Source: JANWHF01 sp036276235
GTDB taxonomy: Bacteria; Planctomycetota; Phycisphaerae; Tepidisphaerales; Tepidisphaeraceae
DNA length: 8,030 bases
Direction: 5' to 3'
Assembly (NCBI GenBank): GCA_036276235.1
Contig: DATBDZ010000075.1
Span: 1 to 8,030, forward strand
Below the pieces are notes generated by a model that was not told the origin of the DNA, searched no databases, and saw only the letters and a program-made list of their open reading frames with translations. The position numbers and the translations under genes were made by a program. Numbering within the stretch: the stretch's first letter is position 1; each line of letters begins with the position of its first letter. This document shows positions 5,486-8,030 of the stretch, piece by piece.

Positions 5486-6916
5486 CTATTCACACAAATC
5501 CAATTCAAATCCGAAGGCGCTGCCCTTCCCGACGCAGCTTTCGACATGCATGCGACCATGATGCACGGTCTCAATAATGTGTTTCACCAGCGACAGGCCC
5601 AGACCGGTGCCGTTGGCCATCCGATTGTTGGCTTCGGCTCTATAGAACTTATCGAATACGTATGGAAGGTCCTTGGGGGGAATCCCGACGCCTGTATCGA
5701 TTATTTTGGTGAGGACCTTTCTTTGTCCTTCATCCACGGTTGTTTGTATAGAAATGGTGCCGCCGGTCGGCGTGTATTTGACGGCGTTGCTCAGCAGGTT
5801 AAGCGCCGCCTGGTAGAGCATGTCGCGATCGGCGGGCGTCTGATAAAAAATCGGCGTGAGCTGCTCGTTGATCTTGATCTGCTTCTGCTGCGCCTGCGGC
5901 GCGATCACTTCGATCGCATCCTTGAGAATCACCGTCAGACTCTGGGGCTGCTTATTGACGCGCACCAGGCCCGATTCGATTCGTGAGATATTGAGGATGT
6001 TGTCGATCAGCCGGCCGAGCCGATTCGATTCGTTTTGGATGACCTCATAAAACTCGCGCTGCGTTTTCGCGTCCTGGGCTTCGCCGTCGATGAGCATCTC
6101 GACATACGCGCGAATGCTCGCGAGCGGCGTGCGCAGCTCGTGGCTGACCATCGAGACGAAGTCGTTCTTCATCTCCGCCAGCTCTTTTTCGCGGGTCACA
6201 TCGTGGAGAACAGCGACAACGCCCGCCGGTGCATCGCCATCGGTCACCGATGAAAGCGTGATCTTGTAGGTGCGGCCGCCGGCGGCGCTGCGGACTTCAT
6301 GCTCGACGATCCGCCGGCCGGTGCGGCTATGGCTTTGCCGCATCTCGCGGATCATCGCGATCATCTTCGGATCGCGAAGCACGCGATCCACCGGAGATCG
6401 CGCCGCCTTGGAAAGATCAAACTCAAACGTTTTGGCGGCGGACTCGTTGGCGAGCACCACTTCATCAAATGGATCGGTGACGAGCACGGCATCGGAGATG
6501 CTGTAGATGATCGCCTCGGCGTGCTGCCGCTCGGCGTTGGCGACTTTGAGCTGAATCTCCAGCTCTTTGGCGCGAAGATTGGCCTGGGCAACCGAGCGGG
6601 AACAGGCATCCTGCAGCTCGTTGACCGCGCGAGAAAAGAAAGGAAAGGCGGTGGCTGGAATCAGCGCGTTACCGGTTAGCGTTTGGGCTTGCCCTTCACG
6701 GAGTTGGGCGATCAGACGCTGACAGGAACGGCGAAGTGATTCGAGCAGGCCGGCGGCCCCCACCGCGCCGCCGGCCAGCATGACGATCCAGAATGTGCGA
6801 AAACCAGCGGAGGTCGAATTCCCGCGCAGCGAGAGGACGGCATCGGCGGCGCCAAGCAAGGCGCCGCCGATCAGCGTAATCATCGTGAGAATGTACAACT
6901 CTCGTGACCGACGCAC
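5486..6916 (-). CDS. Membrane-bound PAS histidine kinase (HisKA + HATPase_c)
   Basis: With the GTG at 6916 the protein has 476 residues. The order is basic N-terminus (RRSREL), TM1 at about 8-30, TM2 at about 41-62 with a loop of only about 10 residues, a helical linker (about 65-132), a PAS domain (about 133-245), HisKA with SHELRTP (H259) and HATPase_c. The ATPase boxes are intact: N-box NLLSNAVKYTP (N373), G1 DTGVGIP (D407), F-box FDKFYRAE and G2 GTGLGLSLVKHI. It should autophosphorylate H259 and pass phosphate to the receiver encoded 25 bp downstream. The almost absent external loop suggests sensing within the membrane or by the cytoplasmic PAS domain. GTG 6916 has GGAG five bases upstream; the ATG at 6883 (TM1 start) is the alternative. 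The frame is open to 7096, but that part crosses intergenic repeats and looks non-coding. Confidence 0.92.
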   Translation of the reverse strand: MRRSRELYILTMITLIGGALLGAADAVLSLRGNSTSAGFRTFWIVMLAGGAVGAAGLLESLRRSCQRLIAQLREGQAQTLTGNALIPATAFPFFSRAVNELQDACSRSVAQANLRAKELEIQLKVANAERQHAEAIIYSISDAVLVTDPFDEVVLANESAAKTFEFDLSKAARSPVDRVLRDPKMIAMIREMRQSHSRTGRRIVEHEVRSAAGGRTYKITLSSVTDGDAPAGVVAVLHDVTREKELAEMKNDFVSMVSHELRTPLASIRAYVEMLIDGEAQDAKTQREFYEVIQNESNRLGRLIDNILNISRIESGLVRVNKQPQSLTVILKDAIEVIAPQAQQKQIKINEQLTPIFYQTPADRDMLYQAALNLLSNAVKYTPTGGTISIQTTVDEGQRKVLTKIIDTGVGIPPKDLPYVFDKFYRAEANNRMANGTGLGLSLVKHIIETVHHGRMHVESCVGKGSAFGFELDLCE

Positions 6917-6982
6917 GCGCGCTCCACTGCATTCCCAAATCCGGAAGACACCTGGCGAGTCTGGCAACTCGCATCGCGATCT

Positions 6983-7009
6983 CGCGGGATCGCGGGATCG
7001 CGGCGGGAT
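6983..7009. repeat. Short tandem repeat CGCGGGAT upstream of the histidine kinase
   Basis: Two exact CGCGGGAT copies (6983-6990, 6991-6998) are followed by a third, longer variant CGCGGCGGGAT (6999-7009). The third unit runs directly into the hairpin at 7002-7019. It lies in the 176-bp gap before the kinase gene. Confidence 0.6.
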
Positions 7010-7019
7010 AAATCCCGCC
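7002..7019. repeat. GC-rich palindrome GGCGGGAT-AA-ATCCCGCC
   Basis: Eight-base arms with a two-base centre (or seven-base arms and a TAAA loop) form a near-perfect palindrome. There is no T-run on either side, so it is not a clear terminator. It resembles a REP-like intergenic element or an operator. Confidence 0.6.
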
Positions 7020-7042
7020 CTACTCTTGTCGCTTTCGTAGGG
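7018..7042. repeat. Inverted repeat CCCTAC ... GTAGGG
   Basis: Six-base arms at 7018-7023 and 7037-7042 enclose 13 nt. The left arm shares two bases with the palindrome at 7002-7019, so in RNA the two structures would compete at their border. It may be part of one composite repeat element. Confidence 0.4.
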
Positions 7043-7058
7043 TGCGCATCGCTGTTTC

Positions 7059-7086
7059 ACAGGGTGGGTGTACTCGCCCACCCTGT
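7059..7086. repeat. Perfect 10-bp inverted repeat just after the TPR gene
   Basis: ACAGGGTGGG (7059-7068) and CCCACCCTGT (7077-7086) enclose eight bases. It begins six bases after the TPR gene stop on the minus strand, the place of a terminator, but the RNA continues GAAACAG rather than a U-run. TTTT precedes the stem instead. It may be a rho-linked or processing hairpin, or a mobile intergenic repeat. Confidence 0.6.
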
Positions 7087-7092
7087 AAAACG

Positions 7093-8030
7093 TCATTTCA
7101 AATCCACATCCGCCATCAGCGTGCGGGCCATTTCATCGCCCGGCTTCAGATGCAATGCGCGGGCGTAATATTGCGCCGCTTCCTCGCTCTTGCCGAGCTT
7201 CTGCAACGCATAGCCGACCATGCACATGCTGACGGTATCGCGGCTGTCCAAAGAGCTGGCCTTCTGGAATTCATCCAGCGCTTGCTGCGCGTTGTTCTGG
7301 TGAAGATAGGTGAACCCCAGCAGCAGATGAGACTCGCCGGCGGCCGGATCGAGTTTCAATGCCCGCTTGAGCGACAGCTCGGCGCGGTGATAGTCGGCAA
7401 CCTCCAGCGATGCGCGGCCGAGGCACTGCCAGATGTGCGGATCGTATTGGTCCAACTGCGAAGCGCTCTCAAAGCTGTAGCGCGCCTCGCGCGATTTGCC
7501 CAGGGCAAGCTGGCATTCACCAAGAACCGTAAACAGATCCGTGCGCTTGCTGAAGGCTTCGGTCTGCACGAGCCGCACGAGAATGTCTGAGGCTTCACGG
7601 TAGTTCTTGTCTTGATATTGCGCCAGCGCCAAACGCTCGCGAACGCCGGCATCTTCTTCGGAGAGAATCGAAGCCTCGCGGAACATGGCGGCGGCTTCAT
7701 GATAGCGGCCGGCCTGCACAAGGAGTTGTCCGACTGCATCGCGAATCGCGCCGCTATGCTCGAAGTAGGTGACGCGGGAGGCCAGCATCTGCAGCGCCTC
7801 GGGCGAGCGATCCATCGCCACCAGCATCTCCGCCTGCGCCAGCAGATAGGCAAGTTCCGCCGGGGCTTTGGTGGCGGCCTGGTGATAGAAGTCGTACGCC
7901 ACGTCCGGCTTCTGCCAGCGCTGATAGACCACGCCGCTCAGGTAGTACGGCTCAGGATCGGCCGGGCGATAGTGACGCGCCAGCTTCAGCTCCTGCTCGG
8001 CCAGCTCAAGCTGGCCATTTTCGATATCAA
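7093..8030 (-). CDS. TPR-repeat protein, C-terminal part (start beyond right edge)
   Basis: The frame is open to the right edge with no stop, giving 312 visible codons plus two bases; an internal GTG at 7932 falls inside a repeat and is not a likely start. About eight consecutive tetratricopeptide repeats of roughly 34 residues are visible, the clearest being those beginning HIWQCLGRASLEVADYHRA, ESHLLLGFTYLHQNNAQQA and VSMCMVGYALQKLGKSEEA, each with the A/G-Y/F-A-P pattern. The protein ends soon after the last repeat (GDEMARTLMADVDLK). TPR solenoids are protein-binding scaffolds; no catalytic domain is seen in this part, and the N-terminus could carry a signal peptide or another domain. It is separated from the kinase by 176 bp of repeats, so it may be the end of a different transcription unit. 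Confidence 0.9.
   Translation of the reverse strand, partial: DIENGQLELAEQELKLARHYRPADPEPYYLSGVVYQRWQKPDVAYDFYHQAATKAPAELAYLLAQAEMLVAMDRSPEALQMLASRVTYFEHSGAIRDAVGQLLVQAGRYHEAAAMFREASILSEEDAGVRERLALAQYQDKNYREASDILVRLVQTEAFSKRTDLFTVLGECQLALGKSREARYSFESASQLDQYDPHIWQCLGRASLEVADYHRAELSLKRALKLDPAAGESHLLLGFTYLHQNNAQQALDEFQKASSLDSRDTVSMCMVGYALQKLGKSEEAAQYYARALHLKPGDEMARTLMADVDLK

Noticed and set aside
7059..7086. Intrinsic terminator for the TPR gene
   Set aside because: The stem is perfect but no T-run follows it in the transcribed direction, so I list it as an inverted repeat only.
6917..7096. N-terminal extension of the histidine kinase to 7096
   Set aside because: It would run through palindromes and tandem repeats, has no domain character (Pro/Arg/Ser-rich) and overlaps the end of the TPR gene by 4 bp; a Shine-Dalgarno-supported GTG lies at 6916.

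Overview
All recognisable genes lie on the minus strand, so they read from the right end of the window to the left. The DNA is moderately GC-rich (by eye near 60%). The mix of genes suggests a large-genome, signalling-rich environmental bacterium: GAF/HD-GYP, PAS histidine kinase, orphan GspE/PilB-like ATPase, STAS/HATPase partner switch, rhomboid, TPR protein. Planctomycetota (perhaps Phycisphaerae) or a neighbouring phylum fits best, but this is inference from style and nothing in the window fixes the taxon. There are no RNA genes, transposases, CRISPR arrays or other signs of recent mobility.

Layout in transcription order: (1) a TPR-repeat protein whose start lies beyond the right edge (7093-8030); (2) a 176-bp non-coding gap (6917-7092) packed with inverted and tandem repeats; (3) a two-TM PAS histidine kinase (5486-6916); (4) a single-domain response regulator (5062-5460); (5) a GAF + HD-GYP c-di-GMP phosphodiesterase (3357-5033); (6) a STAS protein (3006-3335); (7) a GspE/PilB-family ATPase with several substituted catalytic residues (1303-3000); (8) a promoter-like gap (1240-1302); (9) an RsbV/SpoIIAA-like STAS antagonist (877-1239); (10) a gap with an inverted repeat and a five-unit 11-bp tandem repeat (755-876); (11) an RsbW/SpoIIAB-like HATPase (314-754); (12) a rhomboid protease cut off by the left edge (1-303).

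Genes 3 to 7 are separated by 5-28 bp and look like one operon. The RsbV/RsbW-like pair and the rhomboid probably also have their own promoter, a TTGACA-N17-TACTTT match. Together the genes suggest a signalling module. A membrane kinase phosphorylates a stand-alone receiver. An intact HD-GYP enzyme degrades c-di-GMP. Two STAS proteins and one HATPase form a partner switch. In the middle sits a secretion-ATPase homologue that has lost signature catalytic residues and has no secretion or pilus genes beside it. This last protein is the most unusual item in the window: it may be a scaffold or sensor rather than a motor. No PP2C phosphatase (RsbU/SpoIIE type) and no sigma factor are visible, so the input and target of the partner switch remain unknown from this sequence.
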